Assembly (NCBI GenBank): GCA_045598025.1
Contig: JAZLLH010000011.1
Coordinates: forward strand, 1-18,863
From: UBA1195 sp045598025
GTDB lineage: Bacteria; Bacteroidota; Bacteroidia; Bacteroidales; WCHB1-69
DNA length: 18,863 bases
Direction: 5' to 3'
Shown here: one piece after another, positions 7,097 to 14,172 of the stretch
How positions within the stretch are numbered: the first letter of the stretch is position 1
Layout of the letters: each line of letters begins with the position of its first letter
The notes under the pieces: model-generated
What the model saw: the letters and a program-made list of their open reading frames with translations, nothing else
What the model was told of the DNA's origin: nothing
Database searches by the model: none
Made by a program: the position numbers and the translations under genes

Positions 7097-8029
7097 TTAT
7101 TTTCTAATGGGGTTTCGTTTGAAATTCAATGATTTGTCAGCCCAAGGCGAAGGCTGGTTGAACGTGCGGTGCAGAACGAAACCATTATCCTCGATTTCGT
7201 GGCAATCGTTCTGATACAGATGCAGCGCAGCTGCGATAGCGGTCGACACTTCATCTTCCACGGCACCCTCCACAGCAGGAACCGCCTGCGTTGCAGCGGC
7301 CGCTTTGCGATCTTCTTTCGGGGCTTTCTGTTTGCGGGCCTGCTTCTTGAAATAGGCTCCGGTACCTTTAAACACAAAGGCGATGACGACAAGCAGCAGA
7401 AACACCACCGACATGGATGTGATGGTGATGATGATGCCATGAGGATCTTTCTGCTGATAGATTTCCGAGCGGGACATGTCATTGGAAACATGGTTCAATG
7501 CCAGCGGAGTGGCCTGTTCCATTGTTTTCCACTGGGCTTCTTTTTCTCCTTCGTACTTACCGAAGGAAACACCTTCCTTCTGTGCACGCACCGAATAACT
7601 CACGCTGTCAATCAGCTCTTTTCCACTCTGGTCATAAAGGGCGATGAAAGCCCGTCCGTTCCCGAGAATGCTCGTATCAAACAGATTGAAATTCACATGA
7701 AAAGGGCTGCGAGTCGGCTCGTTGTAAGCAAAAAACACAGCATAGGCCGAAGGAATCAGAGTCACATTCTGCGCCGATTTGGGGATACGGTACTTCTTGG
7801 GGTTCTGAGGATCATTGGTAACATAGCAGCCTCCCAAGGAGAGTGTTTTCACTCCGGTATTGTACACTTCGAACCAGCCGCTGCTGACTCCGTAGTCGTC
7901 CCTGTAACCGCTGTCGTTGTACACCAACACTTCATTAATCCGAATGGCTTTGATGCCTTGGGCCCGAAGATCGCTATTTGGCATCAGAAAGCACACTGCT
8001 GCGAATAATAGAACAAACTTTCTTCTCAT
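7097..8029 (-). CDS. Lamin-tail domain protein fused to an OadG-like (gamma subunit) membrane anchor
   Basis: First gene of the decarboxylase operon, 310 residues. Signal peptide about 1-24 (ending LRAQ). Residues about 27-175 look like a lamin-tail (LTD) beta-sandwich: INEVLVYNDS, SSGWFEVYNTG, LSLGGCYVTNDPQNPKKYRIP, AYAVFFAYNE, FNLFDTSILGNGRAFIALYD. One transmembrane helix spans about 198-220 (HGIIITITSMSVVFLLLVVIAF). A basic and Ala/Pro-rich stretch (225-255) follows, then EDEVSTAIAAALHLYQND (258-275), which resembles the cytosolic tail of OadG-type gamma subunits, and HRTFNQPSPW. Predicted topology puts the LTD in the periplasm and the tail in the cytosol. Known small gamma subunits only assemble the complex and bind metal; the role of the LTD is unknown. 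The domain calls are by eye, and the operon position supports the gamma assignment. Confidence 0.82.
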   Translation of the reverse strand: MRRKFVLLFAAVCFLMPNSDLRAQGIKAIRINEVLVYNDSGYRDDYGVSSGWFEVYNTGVKTLSLGGCYVTNDPQNPKKYRIPKSAQNVTLIPSAYAVFFAYNEPTRSPFHVNFNLFDTSILGNGRAFIALYDQSGKELIDSVSYSVRAQKEGVSFGKYEGEKEAQWKTMEQATPLALNHVSNDMSRSEIYQQKDPHGIIITITSMSVVFLLLVVIAFVFKGTGAYFKKQARKQKAPKEDRKAAAATQAVPAVEGAVEDEVSTAIAAALHLYQNDCHEIEDNGFVLHRTFNQPSPWADKSLNFKRNPIRK

Positions 8030-8096
8030 TACAATTTTTGTTATTTACTCTTATTTAATGGTTTAAACTAAAAAAACGAACAGCCATTTTAGTCTA

Positions 8097-8104
8097 CAAA
8101 GGTA
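8097..8104 (-). promoter_or_regulatory. Bacteroidota-type -7 promoter element for the mmd operon
   Basis: The minus strand reads TACCTTTG, an exact match to TAnnTTTG, 67 nt before the first ATG of the operon. A weak -33 candidate (TTTC) lies at 8121-8124 with a spacer of 16 nt, shorter than usual. The leader of roughly 60 nt is too short for a cobalamin riboswitch. Confidence 0.5.
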
Positions 8105-8233
8105 AGCAAAAAAAAAATACGAAATCCATTTTGAAGATAAAATATCCTCCAATACGAGAGTCCGGCCTCAGAAAATGCGGGAATCCACATTGTTTTTGCA
8201 TCCAATAGCCTCAACAAATGTCTGTAACGGCCA
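8105..8233. other. Non-coding gap between the LtaS-like gene stop and the mmd promoter
   Basis: About 130 nt of mixed composition containing an 11-base A run (8108-8118 area). I see no strong hairpin terminator for the M3 peptidase/LtaS-like unit and no small gene, so read-through into the mmd operon cannot be excluded. Confidence 0.4.
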
Positions 8234-10093
8234 CTAAAAATCCAAATAAGTGCGATAAAGGCACTGCAAATAGGCTCTACCCTCTTTTTGAAGAACACTA
8301 TACTGGGAGGAATCCCCATATCCCCTGCTGCGCCAATCTTTTCCGGGTTTGAATTCAGCAAATGCGGCTCCCGGGCGTATCCAACCGTATCCGGTATAGG
8401 TCTCATAGTACACAAACTGCGGGCTGTATGGATTGAACAAGTCCTTTCCCCACACAAAATCATCTGCCGGAAGTCCCAACTGACACAACAGCGTTTTGGC
8501 CAAATCCACGTGGGAGCCGAGCACTCCCATGCGACTTCCTCTCAAATGCCTGGAAATCACATCCCCATACAGCAGAAGCGGAATCCTCTGGTAGTCCGGT
8601 TCCAAGTGATTTTTCTCCAAATGCGTAGGATGCCCATGGTCACCTACGATGACAAACAGCGTACGGGAATACCAGGGTTCCTTTCTTACAGAATCAAAAA
8701 AACGGCCCAACTGGGCGTCACAATATTTGGCAGATGTCAGAAAATCCTTTTCTGGATGTCGGATATCAACAGCGTCCACTATGTCAGGCTGGTCGTAGGG
8801 GCTATGAGAACTCAAAGTGAAGAGCACGCTCATAAAAGGAGGGGTCTGGGCATTCAATGCCTTGTGGAAAATCGGGAAAGTGTATTGATCGTGTATTCCC
8901 AGGTTCCCTCTGGGCAAGGCTTTGTCCATCTGCTTTTCTTCCACTATCTGATCAAAACCGCACTGCATCAGATAAGAACGGATGTTTCCATAATCCAGAT
9001 TTCCCCCAAAATAAAAGGAGGTGTAGAATCCGGCCTTGGACAGATGCTCCGGGAAAGAAGGCAGATGACTGTATTTGGAAAAATCATCGGTAATATCGTA
9101 TACCGGAAGTGCAGGGAATCCGCTGAAAATACTGGACATGGCCTGTTGGGAACGGTGCCCGTTGGTGTAGAAATCGGTAAAAAGAATGCCTTCTTTTTCC
9201 AAGGAATGAAAACAGTCCGTCACACCTTTCACTCCACTGATGCTTTCCACGACATCGGCAGTCCAGCTTTCCAAAAGAATCAATACGATATTCTGCGGTT
9301 TTTCGTCCCAAATCGGACAAAGCGTATCTTTCTCACACGCATACATCGCAGCCACCCGTTTCCGTGCATCCTCCTCTTTGCCGAAAGCAAACATTTCCTC
9401 ATCCATGCCGCCGAAATCATAAAAACTGCATATCAGGTTGTAATGCGGATTGACAGCCGCATCATTCAATACGGAATGGGTGGAATAATATGCCGAACTT
9501 TGGGAAATGGGGATAGCATCCAGGCCACCTCTCATACCCAAGAAACACAGACCGCCGCCAATCAGGAAAGCCGGAATCATTTTTTTTAAAGGAGATTGCA
9601 AGGGTTGCACCGGACGGGAGAAAGCCCAGCGTTTCATCAGCCAGAAACCGACGGCCGTCATCAGTCCCACAACAAGCAGAAAAAGCAACGAACGGGCAAC
9701 ACCCGCTGTTGTCAGGATTTCCATCGGATGACGGAGGTAAAGCAGAATCTTGTAATTCAGTTTGCAGAGCCACTCGCCGTACACAGCTATTTCGCCCACC
9801 AAAATCAAAGAACAGACCAGCAGACTCAGCAACAGCACGACATACATCAAGACGGAAATCCAGCGGGATTTGGTTGCCAGCATTCCTGTCAGCAAGAGCA
9901 AGGGAATCGCTGACAGATAGCAGAGTGTAGACACATCCAGTCGGAACGCATACACAAAGCACGAAGCCACCTCCGCCAAGGGAACGCCTTGCCACAGATA
10001 TGCGTAAACCATCAGGAAGGCAAGCCTGCCCAGAAAGAAGAACACCATCCAAAAGACGGACAGTTTCAGCAGAGCCAGCAGGTATCGTCGCAT
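8234..10093 (-). CDS. LTA synthase-like membrane sulfatase/phosphoglycerol transferase family protein
   Basis: A 619-residue inner-membrane enzyme with about five N-terminal transmembrane helices (roughly 7-31, 55-73, 79-104, 131-152, 172-188) and a periplasmic alkaline-phosphatase-superfamily domain from about 265. Seen: NIVLILLESWTADV with metal-ligand candidate E275; NGHRSQQAMSSIFSGFP with S315 at the nucleophile position, which is Thr in LtaS and EptA; LSSHSPYDQP (H430); and FVIVGDHGHPT with D485 and H486. Members hydrolyse or transfer phosphoglycerol or phosphoethanolamine groups on envelope lipids or glycans. A Gram-negative bacterium has no classical lipoteichoic acid, so the substrate here is unknown. 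It lies 10 nt after the M3 peptidase stop and is probably co-transcribed with it. The gene ends shortly before the mmd promoter region. Confidence 0.85.
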   Translation of the reverse strand: MRRYLLALLKLSVFWMVFFFLGRLAFLMVYAYLWQGVPLAEVASCFVYAFRLDVSTLCYLSAIPLLLLTGMLATKSRWISVLMYVVLLLSLLVCSLILVGEIAVYGEWLCKLNYKILLYLRHPMEILTTAGVARSLLFLLVVGLMTAVGFWLMKRWAFSRPVQPLQSPLKKMIPAFLIGGGLCFLGMRGGLDAIPISQSSAYYSTHSVLNDAAVNPHYNLICSFYDFGGMDEEMFAFGKEEDARKRVAAMYACEKDTLCPIWDEKPQNIVLILLESWTADVVESISGVKGVTDCFHSLEKEGILFTDFYTNGHRSQQAMSSIFSGFPALPVYDITDDFSKYSHLPSFPEHLSKAGFYTSFYFGGNLDYGNIRSYLMQCGFDQIVEEKQMDKALPRGNLGIHDQYTFPIFHKALNAQTPPFMSVLFTLSSHSPYDQPDIVDAVDIRHPEKDFLTSAKYCDAQLGRFFDSVRKEPWYSRTLFVIVGDHGHPTHLEKNHLEPDYQRIPLLLYGDVISRHLRGSRMGVLGSHVDLAKTLLCQLGLPADDFVWGKDLFNPYSPQFVYYETYTGYGWIRPGAAFAEFKPGKDWRSRGYGDSSQYSVLQKEGRAYLQCLYRTYLDF

Positions 10094-10103
10094 CCGGAGC
10101 CCT

Positions 10104-12227
10104 CTATTTGATCAGTCCCCGATTACGGAGCAAAGGCTGTATGGTAGGTTCCTGTCCTCTGAATTTACGATACATGACGGCCGGATCCTCCGTATTTCCT
10201 CTTTCCAGAATGTTTTTACGGAAAGCAGAGGCCACCTCTTTGTTAAAGATTCCTTTTTCCTTGAACATTTCAAAAGCATCCGCATCCAGAACAGCAGACC
10301 AAGTGTAACTGTAGTATCCTGCGGAATAACCGGAAGAAGAGGTAAATATATGCTGAAAATACCAGCTGTGGTAACGGGAAATGATAGAAGGTATCAGCCC
10401 GTATTTTTTCATGGCCGCTTTTTCAAACTCTATCGGATCGATATTGACCGGCTGCTGCAGAACATGATAATCCATATCCAGCAAAGAAGCAGCAATCAGT
10501 TCCGTATTAAGGAAGCCCTGTCCATAGTTGGCTGCGGCCTGGATTTTGGCAATCAGTTTCTCAGGAATGGTATCACCTGTTTGATAATGACGGGCATACA
10601 GTCGCATCATTTCCGGACAGGATGCCCAGTTTTCCATAATCTGGGAAGGAAGTTCCACAAAGTCACGGGATACATTCGTCCCGGCCAATGAGCGATAATG
10701 GCAGCGGCTCAACAAACCATGCAGACTATGACCGAATTCGTGGAAAAAAGTTTCTGCCTCATCGAAATTCAGCAGGGAAGGATGACCTTCCGTTGCTCTC
10801 GGAAAATTGAATACCAGAGAAATCACCGGCATCACGTTCCGACCGTCCTCGGTACGGTACTGACCGCGGAATTCCGTCATCCAGGCTCCGCTGCGCTTGC
10901 TGTCACGGGTAAAATAATCCATATAGAGTACACCGATAACCGAATCTCCGTCGTACACCTCGTAAGCCACTGCTTCCGGATGATACGTCGGAATTTGTTT
11001 ATTCTCCTTAAAGGTAAGTCCATACAGACGGTTGGCCAGCATAAACACACCTTCTCTCACATGCTCCAACTGGAAATAAGGCCGTATATCCTCGTCACTG
11101 AGGTCATACTCTTTCTTGCGGACTTTTTCAGCATAATAGCGCCAATCCCAAGGCTGCAAATCGAAATCCTGATGTTCTTTCCGGATCAAATCCTGATATT
11201 CAGCCGCTTCCGATTTGGCTTTTTCCAAAGCGGGCTTCCACACCTTTTCCAACAGTTCATACACAGCTTGAGGTGTTTTAGCCATGCATTCGTCCAAAAC
11301 ATAATCAGCGTGGGTCTTGAATCCCAACAGACTGGCTCTTTCGGCCCTCAATTGCACGATTTCCCGGATAAGAGGAAGGTTGTCGTACGGGCCGCTGGTA
11401 CAACGGTTCGCATAGACTTCCCAGATTTCCTGCCTTTTCTCCCGTTTGTCCGCATACTGCAGAAAAGGAATCAGGCTGGGGTTCTGCACAGTGAAGACCC
11501 ATTTTCCCTTGGTGTCCGAACTTTCATTGGCAGTAGCCGCCGCAGCATCAATCACGGATTGGGGAAGACCGGCCAGGTCGGCTTTGTCGTCAATTACCAT
11601 TTTGTAGGCATTGGTAGCAGCCAGAACATTGTTGCCGAATTTCACAGTCAGGACGGAAAGTCTTTCGTTGATGGTCCGGAAACGTTCCTGCTTGTCCTCC
11701 GGCAGATTGGCTCCTCCGCGGACAAAAGTCTTGTATGTTTCTTCCAACAGACGGAGTTGTTCTGCGTCCAGATCCAGTTCATCCTTCTGATCGTACACTT
11801 TCTTGATTTTGTCGAAAAGGGCGGCATTCATATAGATGTCGTCGCTGTGAACGGAAAGCTTCGGACTGATTTCTTCCGCTATCTCATTCATTTCGTCACT
11901 GTTATTGGTCTCGCACATATTGAAAAAGACAGCCGAAACCTCATTCAGCAGATCACCGCTGTAATCCAGTGCAGCAACCGTATTTTCAAAAGTAGGTTCC
12001 TGCTGATTAGCCACAATGGATTCGATTTCTTCTTTCTGCTGTTTCATTCCTTCCTCAAAAGCCGGAATGAAATGCGAAATCTTCAATTTGTCAAATGCCG
12101 GGACATTGTAGGGGGTCTCCGGTTTGGAAAAAAACGGATTGTCCATGTCTAAACCTTTTTCTGTTTTTTTTTGATGACAGGATGTCAATACACACATTGT
12201 CAATACAATAAAAAATGTCTTTTTCAT
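10104..12227 (-). CDS. dcp: M3-family zinc peptidase (oligopeptidase / peptidyl-dipeptidase Dcp-like), predicted lipoprotein
   Basis: A 707-residue metallopeptidase that cleaves oligopeptides or C-terminal dipeptides. The start at 12227 yields a lipoprotein signal peptide (MKKTFFIVLTMCVLTSC) with lipobox LTSC and acylated C17, so it is likely periplasmic and membrane-anchored. A longer frame from 12278 would translate the terminator hairpin (KGGRRPPFF) and was rejected. Seen: FDEAETFFHEFGHSLHGL with zinc ligands H496 and H500 and catalytic E497; RDFVELPSQIMENW with the third ligand E525; GHPSLLNF just before the zinc site; and the C-terminal SSSGYSAGYYSYTWS, which binds substrate in this family. 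Length is normal for Dcp (about 680-700). It is followed by the LtaS-like gene after 10 nt. Dcp versus oligopeptidase A cannot be settled by eye. Confidence 0.92.
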   Translation of the reverse strand: MKKTFFIVLTMCVLTSCHQKKTEKGLDMDNPFFSKPETPYNVPAFDKLKISHFIPAFEEGMKQQKEEIESIVANQQEPTFENTVAALDYSGDLLNEVSAVFFNMCETNNSDEMNEIAEEISPKLSVHSDDIYMNAALFDKIKKVYDQKDELDLDAEQLRLLEETYKTFVRGGANLPEDKQERFRTINERLSVLTVKFGNNVLAATNAYKMVIDDKADLAGLPQSVIDAAAATANESSDTKGKWVFTVQNPSLIPFLQYADKREKRQEIWEVYANRCTSGPYDNLPLIREIVQLRAERASLLGFKTHADYVLDECMAKTPQAVYELLEKVWKPALEKAKSEAAEYQDLIRKEHQDFDLQPWDWRYYAEKVRKKEYDLSDEDIRPYFQLEHVREGVFMLANRLYGLTFKENKQIPTYHPEAVAYEVYDGDSVIGVLYMDYFTRDSKRSGAWMTEFRGQYRTEDGRNVMPVISLVFNFPRATEGHPSLLNFDEAETFFHEFGHSLHGLLSRCHYRSLAGTNVSRDFVELPSQIMENWASCPEMMRLYARHYQTGDTIPEKLIAKIQAAANYGQGFLNTELIAASLLDMDYHVLQQPVNIDPIEFEKAAMKKYGLIPSIISRYHSWYFQHIFTSSSGYSAGYYSYTWSAVLDADAFEMFKEKGIFNKEVASAFRKNILERGNTEDPAVMYRKFRGQEPTIQPLLRNRGLIK

Positions 12228-12239
12228 ATACACTTCGTT

Positions 12240-12267
12240 AAAAAAAGGAGGTCGACGACCTCCTTTA
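12240..12267 (-). terminator. Intrinsic terminator after rpmB, directly in front of the M3 peptidase gene
   Basis: A hairpin with arms GGAGGTC/GACCTCC and a 3-nt loop (12247-12263), extended by flanking AAA/TTT pairs, and followed on the minus strand by seven T residues (12240-12246). It serves rpmB (stop at 12309), but its T tract ends only 12 nt before the M3 peptidase ATG at 12227. Confidence 0.85.
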
Positions 12268-12308
12268 CCATATTTCATTGAAACAACCGAGACATCAAAA
12301 TTTCCCGA

Positions 12309-12545
12309 TTAGTACAAAATACCCTTTTCGTATGCTCCTTGCAAAGCGCCCAAAACGCCATGCTTGTTGATATACTTCATGCCTTTGGCCGAAACTTTCA
12401 GTATAACCCATTCATCCGTTTCAGGAATGTAGAATTTCTTTTCCTGCAGATTGGGATAAAATTTCCGTTTGGTCTTTATATGGGAATGAGAAACATTATT
12501 TCCCACCATGGCTTTCTTTCCTGTAATCATGCAAATCTTAGACAT
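12309..12545 (-). CDS. rpmB: 50S ribosomal protein L28
   Basis: A 78-residue large-subunit protein. It starts MSKICMITGKKAMVGNNVSHSHIKTKR, the standard L28 opening. The later part is FYPNLQEKKFYIPETDEWVILKVSAKGMKYINKHG. Only one Cys (C5) is present, so there is no zinc ribbon. The C-terminus is slightly short and ends KGILY. Many Bacteroidota carry rpmG (L33) immediately after rpmB. Here a terminator and then the M3 peptidase follow, and no L33 is encoded nearby. Confidence 0.95.
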   Translation of the reverse strand: MSKICMITGKKAMVGNNVSHSHIKTKRKFYPNLQEKKFYIPETDEWVILKVSAKGMKYINKHGVLGALQGAYEKGILY

Positions 12546-12601
12546 TTCTCTCGAATTTTATACGTTTCAAACTTTCTTTTTTCCTCTAATTTTTGGGATT
12601 G

Positions 12602-12609
12602 CAAAAGTA
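12602..12609 (-). promoter_or_regulatory. Bacteroidota-type -7 promoter element for rpmB
   Basis: The minus strand reads TACTTTTG, matching TAnnTTTG, 56 nt before the rpmB ATG. A TTTG lies at 12619-12622, but only 9 nt further upstream, too close for a normal -33 element. The rest of the gap to the dipeptidase stop (12610-12729) is AT-rich with no clear terminator. Confidence 0.5.
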
Positions 12610-12729
12610 CTAACTTTTCAAATACGATGGTATGAAAATGGGAAATATTTTTCGATTTTAATAACATCTGATTGTTTATAAGTGCTTTACAATTCGTAAA
12701 AATTGATTTTCAAAAGCAAAAAGACGGAT

Positions 12730-14091
12730 TTATTCTGCGAAATATTCATAAAAATAAGGAATGGTTTCTATCCCTTTGAAGAATTGTTCAAGAGGATAGT
12801 TTTCGTTCGGAGCATGAATATCGTCGCTACCGAGTCCGAAGCCCATCAGTATGCTCTTGGTTCCCAAAATTTTCTCAAATCCGGCCACAATGGGGATGGA
12901 TCCGCCGCTGCGGGTCGGGATAGGCCGCTTGCCGTAGGTCTCTGTCATGGCTTTTTCCGCTGCTCTGTACGCTTTCATTTCAAGCGGGGAAACGTAGGCT
13001 GCGCCTCCGTGAGATGGTGTCACTTTCACGCGCACTCCCTCGGGCGCGACTGATTCGAAATACTGTTGGAAAAGGGCACTGATTTTCTGATAGTCCTGAT
13101 TTGCCACCAATCGGGTGGATATTTTGGCATGAGCCTTGGACGGCAGCACGGTTTTGGAACCCTCGCCGGTATGTCCGCCCCAGATACCGCAGACGTCCAA
13201 GCAGGGACGTATACCGGTGCGTTCCTTTGTACTGAAACCTTTTTCTCCCCAAACGGAAGGAATGTCGAGTTCTTTCTTGTAGGCGGATTCATCAAAGGGT
13301 GCCTGTGCCATCAAAGCACGTTCTTCATCGCTGATAACCAGCACATCATCATAGAATCCGGGAATGGTTATATGGTTGTTTTCATCGTGCAGACCTGCAA
13401 TCATGCGGCAGAGCATGTTGATAGGATTGGCCACGGCTCCGCCGTAAATACCGCTGTGCAGATCGTGATTGGCACCCGTTACTTCGACATCCCAATAGCA
13501 GAGACCACGCAGACCGGAAGTAATAGAAGGGACATCAGCCGCAATCATACTGGTATCACTCACCAGGATTACATCTGCCTTCAGCAGTTCCTTATGTTCC
13601 TCACAAAAAGCGTAGAGGCTGCCGCTTCCGATTTCTTCCTCCCCTTCCAACATGAATTTTACATTACAGGGAAGCTGCCCCGTGCGGACCATGAATTCGA
13701 AAGCCTTGGCTTGCATGAAGGATTGCCCCTTATCATCATCGGCACCGCGCGCCCAGATACGTCCATCCTTTACCACCGGTTCGAAAGGGCGGGTTTTCCA
13801 CAAATCCAGAGGTTCAACGGGCATAACATCGTAGTGTCCGTACACAAGCACAGTCGGCCGGTTGGCTCCTATGATTTTTTCCCCGTATACCACCGGATTG
13901 CCTGCCGTCGGCATCACTTCTGCCCGATCGGTTCCAGAAGCCATCAGAAATTCGCACCATTTTCCCGCACAGCGGAGCATATCGTTCTTGTGTTCGGCTT
14001 CCGCACTGATGGACGGGATGCGAATCAACTCGAAAAGTTCATTCAAAAAACGGTCTTTGTTCTGTTCAATGTATTCTTTGACATTCTTCAT
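12730..14091 (-). CDS. M20-family metallopeptidase (dipeptidase), copy 1
   Basis: A 453-residue dizinc dipeptidase of the M20 family (PepV/CNDP-like), expected in the cytosol because no signal peptide is present. Ligands by comparison with CNDP2: H86 in VYGHYDVMP, bridging D119 in RGADDDKGQSF, catalytic E152 and ligand E153 in EGEEEIGS, D179 in VSDTSM, and H426 in DIHAPNENY. The inserted dimerisation (lid) domain includes NHDLHSGIYGGAVANPINML. The ATG at 14091 opens MKNVKEYIEQNKDRF, aligning with the paralogue at its own start. The gene lies 81 nt downstream of the second copy, so the two may share a transcript. Substrate specificity is unknown. Confidence 0.92.
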   Translation of the reverse strand: MKNVKEYIEQNKDRFLNELFELIRIPSISAEAEHKNDMLRCAGKWCEFLMASGTDRAEVMPTAGNPVVYGEKIIGANRPTVLVYGHYDVMPVEPLDLWKTRPFEPVVKDGRIWARGADDDKGQSFMQAKAFEFMVRTGQLPCNVKFMLEGEEEIGSGSLYAFCEEHKELLKADVILVSDTSMIAADVPSITSGLRGLCYWDVEVTGANHDLHSGIYGGAVANPINMLCRMIAGLHDENNHITIPGFYDDVLVISDEERALMAQAPFDESAYKKELDIPSVWGEKGFSTKERTGIRPCLDVCGIWGGHTGEGSKTVLPSKAHAKISTRLVANQDYQKISALFQQYFESVAPEGVRVKVTPSHGGAAYVSPLEMKAYRAAEKAMTETYGKRPIPTRSGGSIPIVAGFEKILGTKSILMGFGLGSDDIHAPNENYPLEQFFKGIETIPYFYEYFAE

Positions 14092-14147
14092 AATTATAGT
14101 GTTTTTTATTTATTCGTCCTTTCGGATGCTTTGCGTCAAATTTCCTG

Positions 14148-14161
14148 TGCCAAAATTGGCA
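14148..14161. promoter_or_regulatory. Short palindrome between the two dipeptidase genes, possible regulator site
   Basis: TGCCAAAATTGGCA has 6-bp arms (TGCCAA/TTGGCA) around AA. It lies 11 nt past the copy-2 stop and 57 nt before the copy-1 ATG. No TAnnTTTG box is visible in the gap. It may be an operator or chance. Confidence 0.25.
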
Positions 14162-14172
14162 AACGGGAGAGT

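Noticed and set aside
8030..8104. Cobalamin riboswitch before the propionate operon
   Set aside because: The leader after the promoter box is only about 60 nt and lacks the conserved B12-box; this is far shorter than a cobalamin riboswitch.
8288..9589. A 433-codon plus-strand open frame
   Set aside because: Antisense shadow of the LtaS-like gene; no family features and no upstream signals.
10698..12152. A 484-codon plus-strand open frame
   Set aside because: Antisense shadow of the M3 peptidase, which has a complete HEFGH site and a lipoprotein signal.
12228..12278. N-terminal extension of the M3 peptidase (ATG at 12278)
   Set aside because: It would translate the terminator hairpin and hide the lipoprotein signal peptide behind 17 charged residues.
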